NCBI RefSeq assembly: GCF_013114825.1
Contig: NZ_JAAVLX010000007.1
Coordinates: forward strand, 186,001-250,000
Reading direction: 5' to 3'
Length of the DNA: 64,000 nt
Source of the DNA: Bradyrhizobium australiense
GTDB taxonomy: Bacteria; Pseudomonadota; Alphaproteobacteria; Rhizobiales; Xanthobacteraceae
A program made the position numbers and the translations under genes. Below are positions 16,887-25,327 of this stretch, one piece after another; the first letter of the stretch is position 1; each line of letters begins with the position of its first letter. The notes under the pieces were generated by a model. The model made no database searches. It worked only from the letters and a program-made list of their open reading frames with translations, and was not told where the DNA came from.

Positions 16887-16902
16887 TGGCACACGAATTG
16901 CT
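16887..16902 (+). promoter_or_regulatory. sigma-54 (RpoN) promoter for narK
   Basis: TGGCACACGAATTGCT matches the -24/-12 consensus TGGCAC-N5-TTGC exactly, with GG and GC ten bases apart. The predicted start is near 16913, about 110 bases before the narK ATG. An exact 9-bp inverted repeat (16905-16913 and 16922-16930, loop of 8) straddles the predicted start, and a 7-bp hairpin (16977-16983 with 16989-16995) lies in the leader. Either could be a regulator site. Nitrogen control through NtrC is the expected mode. Confidence 0.75.
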
Positions 16903-17023
16903 GACGTTGAGGCCAGAGTGCGCCTCAACGACGAGACGACTCGCTTTCCAAAATTCCGTCCCTTTGTGCCGAGATCGCCGCGCGGCCTGCGCGGCATCAC
17001 GCGCCGATGTTCGAGGCTGCTCG

Positions 17024-18283
17024 ATGAAGTTTGCTGAATTCAAGAAGGCCGGCCATTGGCCCACGCTGCTCGCCGCCTTTCTCTATTTCGACATAAGCTT
17101 CATGGCTTGGGTCGCGCTCGGGCCGTTGATCGTCTACATCGTGCGGGACATGAATCTTGCCATCGACGAGAAGTTCACACTCGTCGCCATTCCGGTTCTG
17201 GCGGGCGCGCTGCTGCGGGTGCCGATGGGCCTGCTCGCCGATCTGTTCGGCGCCAAGCGGACCGGAATTGTCGCACAACTCGTCGTCATCGCTGCGACGG
17301 CCTGGGTTTGCTATTTCGGACTGCCGAGCAAGCTGTCGGTGGAAATCTTCGGCCTCGCGCTCGGCATCGGCGGCGCCTCGTTCGCAGTGGCGCTGCCGCA
17401 GGCGAGCCGCTGGTATCCGCCGCAATATCAGGGCGTGGTGATGGGGATCGCCGGCGCCGGCAATATGGGCGTCGTGCTCGACACGATGTTCGCACCGTCT
17501 ATCGCCGAGCATTGGGGCTGGCAGGCCGTGTTCGGCGTGCTGCTCGTTCCGATGGTGCTGATCCTCGCCTACTATGCCTATGCCGCCAAGGATGCGCCCG
17601 GAGAGCGCAAGCCGATTTCGCTGAAGGCCTATGGCACGTTGCTGCGCGATCCCGACAGCCGCTGGTTCATGTTTTTCTACTTCATCACCTTCGGCGGCTT
17701 CGTCGGACTGGCCAACGCGTTGCCGCTGTATTTCAGCGTGCAATATCACGTATCAGGTGTTGCCGCAGGCCTGCTGGTTTCCTTGATCGTCGCTTTCGGT
17801 TCGGGTTTCCGCCCCGTCGGCGGCCTGATCGCCGACCGCATCGGCGGCATCCGCTCATTGTCGATGTTGTTTGGCGTCGTCGTGGCGGCATATCTCGCCA
17901 TCGCCTTCATGCCGGAAGGACCGGCAGCATCGACGCCTGCGGGTTGGGCGCTCACCGAGATGCCGCGGATCGCCTGGATGTCGGTGCTCTTGTTCTCGAT
18001 CGGAGTGCTCGCGCTCGGCATGGGCAATGGCGCCGTGTTTCAGCTCATCCCGCTCCGCTTCCGGCAGGAGATCGGCCTGATGACCGGCATGGTCGGCTGC
18101 GCCGGCGGTATCGGCGGATTCTTCCTTGCCAAGGCCCTCGGCATCGCCAAAGGGATGACCGGCGGATTTGGCGCAGGCTTCCTGTTTTTCGGCCTGCTGG
18201 CGTTGCTTGGTTTCCTTGGACTTGCCATGGTCAAGGTGCGTTGGCGCACCACATGGGGCGCCGCATCGGGAGCGCGGGTCTGA
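17024..18283 (+). CDS. narK: nitrate/nitrite transporter, NarK family
   Basis: Protein of 419 aa from ATG 17024; the frame is open further upstream, but that stretch contains the promoter. It is a major-facilitator protein with about twelve membrane helices. Typical elements are the early FYFDISFMAWVALGPL helix, the RVPMGLLADLFGAKR loop between helices 2 and 3, and the glycine-rich nitrate signatures GGASFAVALPQASRWYP and GMVGCAGGIGGFF. It imports nitrate (and may exchange nitrite) for the divergent reductases. The phosphatase-kinase gene follows 33 bases downstream, so they are probably one transcript. Confidence 0.93.
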   Translation: MKFAEFKKAGHWPTLLAAFLYFDISFMAWVALGPLIVYIVRDMNLAIDEKFTLVAIPVLAGALLRVPMGLLADLFGAKRTGIVAQLVVIAATAWVCYFGLPSKLSVEIFGLALGIGGASFAVALPQASRWYPPQYQGVVMGIAGAGNMGVVLDTMFAPSIAEHWGWQAVFGVLLVPMVLILAYYAYAAKDAPGERKPISLKAYGTLLRDPDSRWFMFFYFITFGGFVGLANALPLYFSVQYHVSGVAAGLLVSLIVAFGSGFRPVGGLIADRIGGIRSLSMLFGVVVAAYLAIAFMPEGPAASTPAGWALTEMPRIAWMSVLLFSIGVLALGMGNGAVFQLIPLRFRQEIGLMTGMVGCAGGIGGFFLAKALGIAKGMTGGFGAGFLFFGLLALLGFLGLAMVKVRWRTTWGAASGARV

Positions 18284-18316
18284 CGACGCGCGCAGCCAAC
18301 CTGACAGGTCGCGCGG

Positions 18317-20029
18317 GTGACAATCGGTTCGCAACGGAATCTCGGGGTTCGCGTCGGCTTCGTCACCGAGACTGGCAAGCGCTCCGCCAATGAGGACTAC
18401 GTCGGGACCTGCCTCGGCCGGTCCGGCGTAGCCAACCGCGATATCGTCGCCGCCGTCGCCGACGGTGTCGGCGGACACAAGGGCGGGCGCGAAGCCGCCG
18501 AGCTTGCGGTTCGTTGCTTCATCGACGCCTACTATTCCCTCCCCGAGACACTCGGCGTGCGTCGCCGGGCATCGCGTTCGCTGGAAGCCGCCAATAGCTG
18601 GATCTACACGCAAGGCCGCACCGATCCCCGCCTCAGCGGCATGAGTTGCGCTTTCTCGTCAATCATCCTGTCACGGCGGCTCTGCCACGTCATTCACATC
18701 GGCGACACCCGGGCCTATCGCCTGAGCGAGGGTCGGCTGGAGCGGCTGACCACCGATCACATCGCCGGACGCGGCGATCTCGCTCACCTGCTCAACCGCG
18801 CCATCGGCTTCGAGGATTTTGCCCGCTTCGACTACGCCACCGTCGGGTTGCGGCAGCACGATAGGCTTTTGATCTGCAGCGACGGCGTTCATGGCGTGCT
18901 GGCCGATCACCGACTGCAGCTATTGTTGAGCGAGCGTACCTCGCCAGAAGAATCCGCCCGCGCCCTCGTCGACGCGGCGCTGGATGCCGGCTCCACCGAC
19001 AACATGACCGCTTTGGTACTCGATGTCGTCGACCTGCCGCCCGCCGACCGCGACGAGCTCACCCATTCGATCGCAACGCTTCCGATTCTGGATCTTCCTG
19101 AAGTCGGCGATATCATTGACGATTTCATGCTCGGCGAAATACTGTCGGACGGCCGCTACAGCCGGCTGTTCAAGGCGATCGACAAGCGGCAGGGCCGCGA
19201 AGTCGTGCTAAAATTTCCGCATCCGCGCGTGGCCAGCGAGGGCTCCTATCGCCTCGCCTTCGTCCGCGAGGCATGGGTCGCGGCGCGCGTGCGCAGCCTG
19301 TGGATTGGAGAGATCATCGAACTGCCTGCTGAACGGCAGACCCGTCTCTATTCAGTGATGCCGCTTTATCAAGGCGAGACCCTGGAACAGCGGCTGAATC
19401 GTTCGCCGCAACTTTCGCTGGCCGAAGGCATCGGGATTGCGACCAAGCTGGCGCGCGCCGTTGCCACCCTGCACCGCGCCGGCATCATCCATCGCGACAT
19501 CAAGCCCGACAACGTGATCCTGTTGAAGGGCGGCAGCCTGCGGCTGGTCGATCTCGGCGTCGCGCGCGTGCCGTTGCTGGAGGACTTCCCGGCCGAGGAT
19601 ATTCCGGGCACGCCGAGCTACATGGCGCCGGAGCTGTTCGGCGGACGGCCCGGCGACGAGTTTTCCGATCTCTATGCGCTCGGCGTCACCGTGTACCGGA
19701 TGTTCACCGCCGCCTATCCCTACGGCGAGATCGAGCCGTTCTCGCGGCCCCGCTTCGGCAAGCCCGCCTACCTCTCCCGCTACCGTCCCGATCTGCCGGC
19801 CTGGCTGGACGCGGTGGTCGGGAAGGCGCTCAACGTCGATCGTGCGCAACGCTACGGCGATGTCATCGAGTTCTCGCACGAGCTCGAAAACGGCGCGATG
19901 TGGGCGAAACCTGCCGTTACGTCACGGCGCTCGCTCTACGACCGCGACCCGCTGGTCTTCTGGAAGAGTCTGTCCGCGGGACTAGTCGTGCTCGTCGTCC
20001 TGCTCCTTGCATGGATCGTAAAAAATTAG
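18317..20029 (+). CDS. PP2C phosphatase-serine/threonine kinase fusion, membrane-anchored
   Basis: Protein of 570 aa starting at GTG 18317. Residues ~10-240 are a PP2C phosphatase (NEDYVG, ADGVGGHKGG, HIGDTRAYRL, STDNMTALVLD), with the metal-binding aspartates present. Residues ~265-530 are a Hanks-type kinase: VVLKFPHP supplies the lysine, HRDIKPDN the catalytic Asp394, DLG replaces DFG, and GTPSYMAPE precedes the APE helix. A single C-terminal helix (SAGLVVLVVLLLAWIV) anchors it to the membrane with both domains inside. Such fusions recur beside narK and nirB in proteobacterial nitrate clusters. A role in adjusting nitrate uptake is plausible but not shown here. Confidence 0.92.
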   Translation: MTIGSQRNLGVRVGFVTETGKRSANEDYVGTCLGRSGVANRDIVAAVADGVGGHKGGREAAELAVRCFIDAYYSLPETLGVRRRASRSLEAANSWIYTQGRTDPRLSGMSCAFSSIILSRRLCHVIHIGDTRAYRLSEGRLERLTTDHIAGRGDLAHLLNRAIGFEDFARFDYATVGLRQHDRLLICSDGVHGVLADHRLQLLLSERTSPEESARALVDAALDAGSTDNMTALVLDVVDLPPADRDELTHSIATLPILDLPEVGDIIDDFMLGEILSDGRYSRLFKAIDKRQGREVVLKFPHPRVASEGSYRLAFVREAWVAARVRSLWIGEIIELPAERQTRLYSVMPLYQGETLEQRLNRSPQLSLAEGIGIATKLARAVATLHRAGIIHRDIKPDNVILLKGGSLRLVDLGVARVPLLEDFPAEDIPGTPSYMAPELFGGRPGDEFSDLYALGVTVYRMFTAAYPYGEIEPFSRPRFGKPAYLSRYRPDLPAWLDAVVGKALNVDRAQRYGDVIEFSHELENGAMWAKPAVTSRRSLYDRDPLVFWKSLSAGLVVLVVLLLAWIVKN

Positions 20030-20057
20030 CCCGACGCTCCGGTTGGAGCGTCGGGCT
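20022..20057 (-). terminator. intrinsic terminator after gabD
   Basis: A perfect 13-bp stem (20028-20040 with 20045-20057, loop GGTT) is followed on the minus strand by AATTTTTT, the classic hairpin plus T run. It ends the minus-strand dehydrogenase transcript about 45 bases past its stop. On the plus strand the stem overlaps the kinase stop codon but lacks a T run, so it may only weakly end that transcript. Confidence 0.88.
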
Positions 20058-20100
20058 ACAGCACTGAGCGGAGCAAGCCGGGCTAGCTTCGCAGCCTGGT

Positions 20101-21537
20101 TCATACCCCGGTCTGGGTGATGAACTTGGTGTTGAAATAGCCTTCCATCGCCTCGGTGCCGCCTTCCGAGCCGTAGCCGGAATCCTTGACGCCGCCGAAC
20201 GGCACTTCAGGCAAGGCAAGACCAAAACTGTTGATCGAAACCATGCCGGCCTCGATGGCGGCGCCGATCGCGGTCGCCGTCTTGGTTGAGCTGGTGAAGG
20301 CATAGGATGCGAGACCGAACGGCAAGCGGTTGGCTTCCTCGGCCACCTCGTCGAAGGTGGAGAACCGCGAGATCAGCGCCAGCGGGCCGAACGGCTCCTC
20401 GTTCATGGCGCGGGCATCCTTCGGCACGTCACTGACGACCGTCGGCTCGAAGAAGTAGCCCTTGTTGCCGACGCGGTGGCCGCCGGTCTCGAGCTTGGCG
20501 CCCTTGCCGACGGCATCCTGCACCATGCCCTCGATGGCGGTAACGCGGCGCGGGTTGGCGAGCGAACCCATCTTCGAGTCCGGATCGAGACCATTGCCGA
20601 CCTTCATTGACTTGGCGCCTTCGACGAACTTGTCGACGAATTCGCGGAACACATCGTCCTGCACCAGCATGCGCGTCGGCGAGATGCAGACCTGGCCGGC
20701 ATTGCGGTACTTCGCAGCCGCCAGAATCTTCGCCGCCGAGGAGACGTCGGCGTCCTTGAACACGATCGCCGGCGCATGGCCGCCCAGCTCCATGGTGGCG
20801 CGCTTCATGTGCAGGCCGGCCAGGGCGGAGAGCTGCTTGCCCACGACCGTCGATCCGGTGAAGGAAATCTTGCGGATCACCGGATGCGGAATGAGATATT
20901 CCGAAATCTCTGACGGTACGCCATACACCAGGTTGATAACGCCGTCAGGCACGCCCGCATCGACGAACGCCTTGATCAGTTGCGCAGGCGATGCCGGCGT
21001 TTCCTCGGGCGCCTTGACGATGATCGAACAGCCAGCCGCGAGCCCCGCGGAGAGCTTGCGAACCACCTGGTTGATCGGGAAATTCCACGGCGTAAACGCC
21101 GCGACGGGACCGACCGGCTCCTTGACGGCGATCTGGTAGATGCCGGGGCCGCGTGCCGGGATCACCCGGCCATAGGCGCGCTTGGCTTCCTCGGCGAACC
21201 ACTCGATAACGTCGGCGGCCGCCATGGCCTCCATCTTGGCCTCGGCCAGCGTCTTGCCCTGCTCCATCGTCAACAGCGGCGCGATCTCGTCGTTGCGCTC
21301 GCGCATGATTTGAGCCGCCTTGCGCATGATCCTGCAGCGCTCGAACGGCGCCACCGCCCGCCAGACCTTGAAACCCTTGGCGGCCGCTTCGAGCGCCTCA
21401 TCGAGATCGGCACGGTCGGCATGCGCCACGGTGCCGATCGTCTCCTCGGTAGCCGGATTGAGCACGGCGATGGTCCTGCCCGACTGGCTTGGACGCCATT
21501 TGCCGTTGATGAAGAGTTGGGTATTCGAATATGCCAC
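20101..21537 (-). CDS. gabD: NAD(P)+-dependent succinate-semialdehyde dehydrogenase
   Basis: Protein of 478 aa from GTG 21537, chosen because GGGAGAAA sits eight bases upstream; a longer ATG reading to 21570 would place that site inside the gene. Aldehyde dehydrogenase family: FTPWNFPINQ, SFTGSTVVGK, the general-base Glu in MELGGHAP and the nucleophile in GQVCISPTR, then EEPFGPLA and the C-terminal PFGGVKDSGYGSEGG. These motifs are those of GabD, which turns succinate semialdehyde into succinate in GABA breakdown. No GABA transaminase is nearby. Confidence 0.88.
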   Translation of the reverse strand: MAYSNTQLFINGKWRPSQSGRTIAVLNPATEETIGTVAHADRADLDEALEAAAKGFKVWRAVAPFERCRIMRKAAQIMRERNDEIAPLLTMEQGKTLAEAKMEAMAAADVIEWFAEEAKRAYGRVIPARGPGIYQIAVKEPVGPVAAFTPWNFPINQVVRKLSAGLAAGCSIIVKAPEETPASPAQLIKAFVDAGVPDGVINLVYGVPSEISEYLIPHPVIRKISFTGSTVVGKQLSALAGLHMKRATMELGGHAPAIVFKDADVSSAAKILAAAKYRNAGQVCISPTRMLVQDDVFREFVDKFVEGAKSMKVGNGLDPDSKMGSLANPRRVTAIEGMVQDAVGKGAKLETGGHRVGNKGYFFEPTVVSDVPKDARAMNEEPFGPLALISRFSTFDEVAEEANRLPFGLASYAFTSSTKTATAIGAAIEAGMVSINSFGLALPEVPFGGVKDSGYGSEGGTEAMEGYFNTKFITQTGV

Positions 21538-21830
21538 GAGACTTTCTCCCTTGAGCTTATTGATCGCCAATTGGCGCGCGGCGGAAAATCAGGCGCCTAT
21601 ATGATGGAAGCTCGATCGAATTGCAAAGCCGATTCAAAGAGAGTGCGGCCGCGCGACCGGCGCATAGAGCCTGCCCGGCCCGCGTCATTTCCGAGCCCAG
21701 ATAGCTTTGGAACTGCGGCTGCTGGGTGAGCGCCGCAAAATCCGGCTGTCGCGTCACGGTCACCGACCAGCGGGAAAATCACCTTGCCGGCTGAACGACG
21801 GGGAGGCCACCCCCGGGCGGGCGACGGGCG
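21538..21830. other. non-coding stretch between gabD and ald
   Basis: About 290 bases between the gabD start and the ald stop, both on the minus strand. It must hold the gabD promoter. Only short unsupported open frames were found, and no convincing hairpin with a T run. CGCCAATTGGCG at 21566-21577 is a perfect 12-bp palindrome lying ~30 bases before the chosen gabD start and may be an operator. Confidence 0.4.
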
Positions 21831-22946
21831 TCACGCCGCCAAAATTGTTTCGGCCGCCGCTGCAGGCAAATTCTGGCTGTCGGCGACCGCGCGATTGGTG
21901 ATCTGTCCGCGGTGCACGTTGAGTCCGGCGCGCAGATGCGGGTCCTCGATCAGCGCGCGGATGCCCTTTTCAGCCAGCGCAAGGCCGAACGGCAGCGTGG
22001 CATTGTTGAGCGCGTGACTCGACGTCACCGGCACCGCGCCCGGCATGTTGGCGACGCAATAGTGCACGATCTCGTCGACGAGATAGGTCGGCGCCTGATG
22101 GGTAGTCGGCCGCGATGTCTCGAAGCAGCCGCCCTGGTCGATCGCGACATCGACCAGCACGGCACGGCGTTTCATGCGGGCGAGATGCGCGCGCGAGACG
22201 AGCTTCGGCGCGCTGGCGCCCGGCACCAGCACGGCGCCGATGACGACATCGGCCGCAATGACTTCCTCTTCGATTGCTTCCAGCGTTGCATAGCGCGTGC
22301 GCACCCGCCCTTGGAACATCTCGTCAAGAACGCGAAGGCGCGGGAGCGAGCGGTCCAGGATAACGATGTCGGCGCCCAGGCCCGCTGCCATTCGCGCGGC
22401 ATGCGTGCCGACCACGCCACCGCCGATCACCGCGATCCTGCTCGGCGCCACGCCGGGCACCCCGCCGATCAGCTTGCCCATTCCGTCCGCCGATTTCCGC
22501 AAGGCAGCGCCCGCCGCCTCGATCGCCAACCGTCCCGCCACTTCGCTCATTGGCGCAAGCAGGGGAAGCCCGCCATTGGGATCCGTCACCGTCTCGTAAG
22601 CGATCGCAGTACAGCCGGATGCCAGAAGCCCCTTGGTCTGCGCCACATCCGGCGCCAGGTGCAAATAGGTGAAGAGGATCTGACTCTCGCGAAGCTGACG
22701 CCATTCGCTCGGCTGCGGCTCCTTGACCTTGACCACCATGTCAGCGGTCGCGAAGATTTCCGCGGCCGTATCCACGATTGCGGCGCCGGCTGAACGGTAG
22801 ACGTCATCGCTTGCGCCGATGCCGATCCCGGCCCCCTGCTCGACGATCACGTCGTGTCCCCGCGTCACATATTCCCGCACCGCAGCCGGCGCCAGACCAA
22901 CGCGATATTCCTCGACTTTGATTTCCGTGGGCACACCGATCCGCAT
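21831..22946 (-). CDS. ald: alanine dehydrogenase
   Basis: Protein of 371 aa from ATG 22946 with GGAG seven bases upstream; that length equals characterised Ald enzymes. It catalyses the reversible NAD-dependent conversion of L-alanine to pyruvate and ammonia. The family pattern is clear: MRIGVPTEIKVEEYRVGL at the N-terminus, VKVKEPQPSEW (the substrate lysine), TYLHLAPD (the histidine), and the Rossmann stretch IGGGVVGTHAARMA. It is divergent from an Lrp-family gene, the usual arrangement for ald and its regulator. Confidence 0.95.
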   Translation of the reverse strand: MRIGVPTEIKVEEYRVGLAPAAVREYVTRGHDVIVEQGAGIGIGASDDVYRSAGAAIVDTAAEIFATADMVVKVKEPQPSEWRQLRESQILFTYLHLAPDVAQTKGLLASGCTAIAYETVTDPNGGLPLLAPMSEVAGRLAIEAAGAALRKSADGMGKLIGGVPGVAPSRIAVIGGGVVGTHAARMAAGLGADIVILDRSLPRLRVLDEMFQGRVRTRYATLEAIEEEVIAADVVIGAVLVPGASAPKLVSRAHLARMKRRAVLVDVAIDQGGCFETSRPTTHQAPTYLVDEIVHYCVANMPGAVPVTSSHALNNATLPFGLALAEKGIRALIEDPHLRAGLNVHRGQITNRAVADSQNLPAAAAETILAA

Positions 22947-23044
22947 GGCTTGCTCCTGCATTCGAGGTTGTCTGACCGCAGATAAAAGTACTTCTGAGTC
23001 GGCAACGCTTTTCGGCGAATTGCGGCTTGCTGCGAGCGAGTTAC

Positions 23045-23071
23045 GCATATATTCTGCATATTAACGGCATA
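23045..23071. promoter_or_regulatory. three GCATA direct repeats phased by 11 bp
   Basis: GCATA occurs at 23045-23049, 23056-23060 and 23067-23071, each exactly 11 bases apart, so all three face the same side of the helix. They lie in the ald-lrp divergent region right before the lrp start. Lrp/AsnC octamers wrap DNA at phased half-sites, so this is a good candidate operator for alanine-dependent control of ald and autoregulation. Confidence 0.6.
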
Positions 23072-23076
23072 AATGA

Positions 23077-23562
23077 GTGACTTATAGCTTGAACGAGCTG
23101 GATCGCATTGATTATCGGATTTTGACCGAGCTGCTTGCCGACGCCCGGGCGAGCCAGATCGAGCTCGCCGAAAAGGTCGGACTGTCGCCGACCGCCTGCG
23201 CGCGCCGCATCCGCCAACTCGAGGAAGCTGGGATCATTCGGGGCTATCGCGCCGATCTCGAGCCGACCGCGCTCGGGCTCGTCACGACCGTCGTTGTCAC
23301 CATCACGCTGGAAAAACAGAGCGAGGATTACCTGGCCGCGTTCGAAGCGGCGATCGCCCGCTGTCCGGATGTCGTGTCTTGTCACTTGATGTCGGGTAGC
23401 GACGATTATCACCTGCAAGTCATCGCACGCGACATCGCGGACTTCGAGCGCATCCACAAGCAACATCTTTCGCGGATGCCCGGGGTGGCGCGCATCCACT
23501 CGAGCTTTGCAATGCGCGAGGTGGTGCGCAGGGCGATCCCCGAGACGGCACTGCGGCGCTAG
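23077..23562 (+). CDS. Lrp/AsnC family transcriptional regulator
   Basis: Protein of 161 aa. The start GTG 23077 is uncertain because TTG 23089 (LNELDRIDYRIL) would also give a complete protein. The N-terminal helix-turn-helix (SQIELAEKVGLSPTACARRI) is followed by the RAM ligand-binding domain (VTITLEKQSEDYLAAFE; SGSDDYHLQVIARD). It is divergent from ald and probably activates it in response to alanine, like AldR/BkdR-type regulators. That role is inferred from position. Confidence 0.9.
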   Translation: MTYSLNELDRIDYRILTELLADARASQIELAEKVGLSPTACARRIRQLEEAGIIRGYRADLEPTALGLVTTVVVTITLEKQSEDYLAAFEAAIARCPDVVSCHLMSGSDDYHLQVIARDIADFERIHKQHLSRMPGVARIHSSFAMREVVRRAIPETALRR

Positions 23563-23695
23563 TCCCTTCGATCAGCTCGACGCAATCGGAGCGTCCACCT
23601 ATCGATGCGCAGATACCACGCTGAAGCGTCAGTAGTTTTCGGCCCGTCGGGTACCTGCGTTTTGCGTCCCGATGCTGCCGACAGAGAAAACGCAC

Positions 23696-23736
23696 TTGAC
23701 AACAACCTAACCCACCGTATGTTATGTTATAACATA
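23696..23736 (+). promoter_or_regulatory. candidate sigma-70 promoter with a 14-bp palindrome
   Basis: TTGACA at 23696-23701 is followed, 16 bases later, by TATGTT. Just past it TATGTTATAACATA (23723-23736) is a perfect palindrome, in an AT-rich patch that stands out from its surroundings. The layout looks like a repressor-controlled promoter. The nearest downstream gene is the 62-aa protein at 23958, over 200 bases away. The stretch 23563-23957 otherwise holds no supported gene. Confidence 0.5.
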
Positions 23737-23957
23737 GCGCACTCGCGAACCGATGATGCCTTCCCGACGGGCCCCTGCGAGCTGAAGAGGCTTTTTGATC
23801 TGGATGCGAAAGCGGACCGGTTTCCATGGAGGATGATGGTCGGACGTTTGTCGTGCAGGGCACTACTTCGCCGGCGCGTTTACAAGCCAGCATGTCCTGA
23901 TCTCTTGGAATTGTAAGCGTCATCCAAACAAGCAATCACCTGACTATGAGAGCTCAC

Positions 23958-24146
23958 ATGGGCGAAATCGTTCGGCTTATTCCGAAGCCAGAGCTTGAGC
24001 GGGCTCGCTTAATTCGAGAGGCTCGCGCGATATACGACAGCATATTTCCGCCGACTGATGCGGTCAGCGAACCCCCGATGGTCAGCTCAGCCAAGGGACG
24101 TAATCGGGCAGAAAGGGCTTGCTCCCGGCGCCCTGGTTCCGACTAG
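23958..24146 (+). CDS. small conserved protein (IYDSIFPP type)
   Basis: Protein of 62 aa from ATG 23958 (MGEIVRLIPKPELERARLIREA...). The first forty residues, with ELERARLIREARAIYDSIFPP, match a small family I recall from Bradyrhizobium genomes that has no known function; one amphipathic helix is likely. The C-terminal third is basic and poorly conserved-looking, so the end may have drifted through a frameshift. An upstream ATG at 23946 is in frame but has no ribosome site. Confidence 0.6.
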   Translation: MGEIVRLIPKPELERARLIREARAIYDSIFPPTDAVSEPPMVSSAKGRNRAERACSRRPGSD

Positions 24147-24319
24147 CCGCGTCTCGATCGGGACGAGCATTCTGGTCGCGGTTTTCTGCGCCAACGGAGC
24201 TGGCGATCCGGACCGCAATGGCCTGCTGGTCGGGATCGTGCGCGGCAACGAATTCGAGACCTTTTGCCATCCTGGTGCGATCAGGTCGAGCTGACCGCTC
24301 TAGCGACACACAACATCTT

Positions 24320-24345
24320 GGAACGAAGGCCTCCGGCCGCGGGTT
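24320..24345 (+). promoter_or_regulatory. EcfG-like promoter for the DUF4142 gene
   Basis: GGAAC at 24320-24324, 17 bases, then GGTT at 24342-24345. The general stress sigma factor EcfG of alphaproteobacteria recognises GGAAC-N16/17-CGTT; one base of the -10 differs. The DUF4142 start is 57 bases downstream, a normal distance. Confidence 0.5.
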
Positions 24346-24401
24346 AATGGACAAATCGCGCGGCGTATCCAACGTGTCGCTGAAATCGGAGGAACTGAAA
24401 C

Positions 24402-24962
24402 ATGAAGCGCCTCATCATTGCCGTTAGCTGCATTCTCCTTGCAGGCCCCGCGCTGGCTCAATCAGTCGGCGAAAAAACCGGGATCAATTCTGCGCTAGGC
24501 GTAGCGCCGACCACCGCCGACTTCGTCAAGGAAGTCGCCATCAGCGACATGTTCGAACTGGAATCGAACAAGCTTGCCCAGCAGAAGGGGAACGTACAGG
24601 AGAAGTCCTTTGCCCAGCAGATGGTGATCGATCACACCAAGAGCAGCAACGAACTGAAGGGCATGGTCAATAGCGGCAAGGTCAAGGCCGAGTTGCCGAC
24701 GTCGCTCGACAATTCGCACCAGTCAAAGCTCAGCAAGCTCAAGGACCAGTCCGGCAGGGATTTCAGCTCGAATTTCGACTCCTATCAGGTCAGCGCGCAC
24801 AAGGACGCGGTGTCGCTGTTCGAGCGTTACGCCAAGAGCGGCGACAATTCGGAGCTAAAGGACTGGGCCGGGAAGATGCTGCCCGCGCTCAAACACCACT
24901 TGGAAATGGCGCAGGAGCTCGGCCAGGCGCCGAGCGTCGGCCAGTCCGGCAAACAGCAATAG
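24402..24962 (+). CDS. DUF4142 exported protein
   Basis: Protein of 186 aa with GGAGG upstream of ATG 24402. A signal peptide ends at GPALAQ (residues 1-20). The mature part is the four-helix DUF4142 domain: ADFVKEVAISDMFELESNKLA, SFAQQMVIDHTKSSNEL, and a second helical pair ending LKHHLEMAQEL. The domain is ferritin-like in shape, found in the periplasm of many rhizobia, and often under general stress control; its activity is not known. An EcfG-like promoter lies upstream and a strong hairpin follows, so it is a single-gene unit. Confidence 0.9.
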   Translation: MKRLIIAVSCILLAGPALAQSVGEKTGINSALGVAPTTADFVKEVAISDMFELESNKLAQQKGNVQEKSFAQQMVIDHTKSSNELKGMVNSGKVKAELPTSLDNSHQSKLSKLKDQSGRDFSSNFDSYQVSAHKDAVSLFERYAKSGDNSELKDWAGKMLPALKHHLEMAQELGQAPSVGQSGKQQ

Positions 24963-24985
24963 CGGAAACTCCGTCCCATCCAACG

Positions 24986-25016
24986 AATATGCCGGCAAAA
25001 CTGCCGGCATATTTCG
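24986..25016 (+). terminator. hairpin terminator after the DUF4142 gene
   Basis: AATATGCCGGCA (24986-24997), a loop of AAAC, then its exact complement (25002-25013), giving a 12-bp stem that ends in ATTTCG. The T run is short, so it is a moderate intrinsic terminator. Confidence 0.7.
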
Positions 25017-25327
25017 TTCGCTTGCCGCCCCGCGCTACAACCTTGGGCGCGGCCATGACAGAACAGAAATTGTCGGCAGTTTCTTTACTAGTGCATGGTT
25101 CTGGACAGGCTTACACTTGAGGCCGTCGTGCGAGTGCCTGAGATGGAATGGACGGCGTCCACCGGATCGGCGGGCAGTCCGGCAGCAACGACTTCTGCAC
25201 CCGTGGTCCAAGCCTTGAACACACTCGTACCCGCGATGTCCCGTGCGGGGCACTGCCGTCGGAGCACCGCCGAAATCCACCCCGCCCCGTCATGCGCCAG
25301 CCGTATAACGACCGCGGCGCCGCCCCG
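25017..25327. other. non-coding stretch after the DUF4142 terminator
   Basis: About 310 bases between the terminator and the end of the small basic gene on the other strand. Overlapping open frames exist on both strands, but none has a recognisable protein or a ribosome site. No repeat or structural RNA was identified. Confidence 0.4.
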
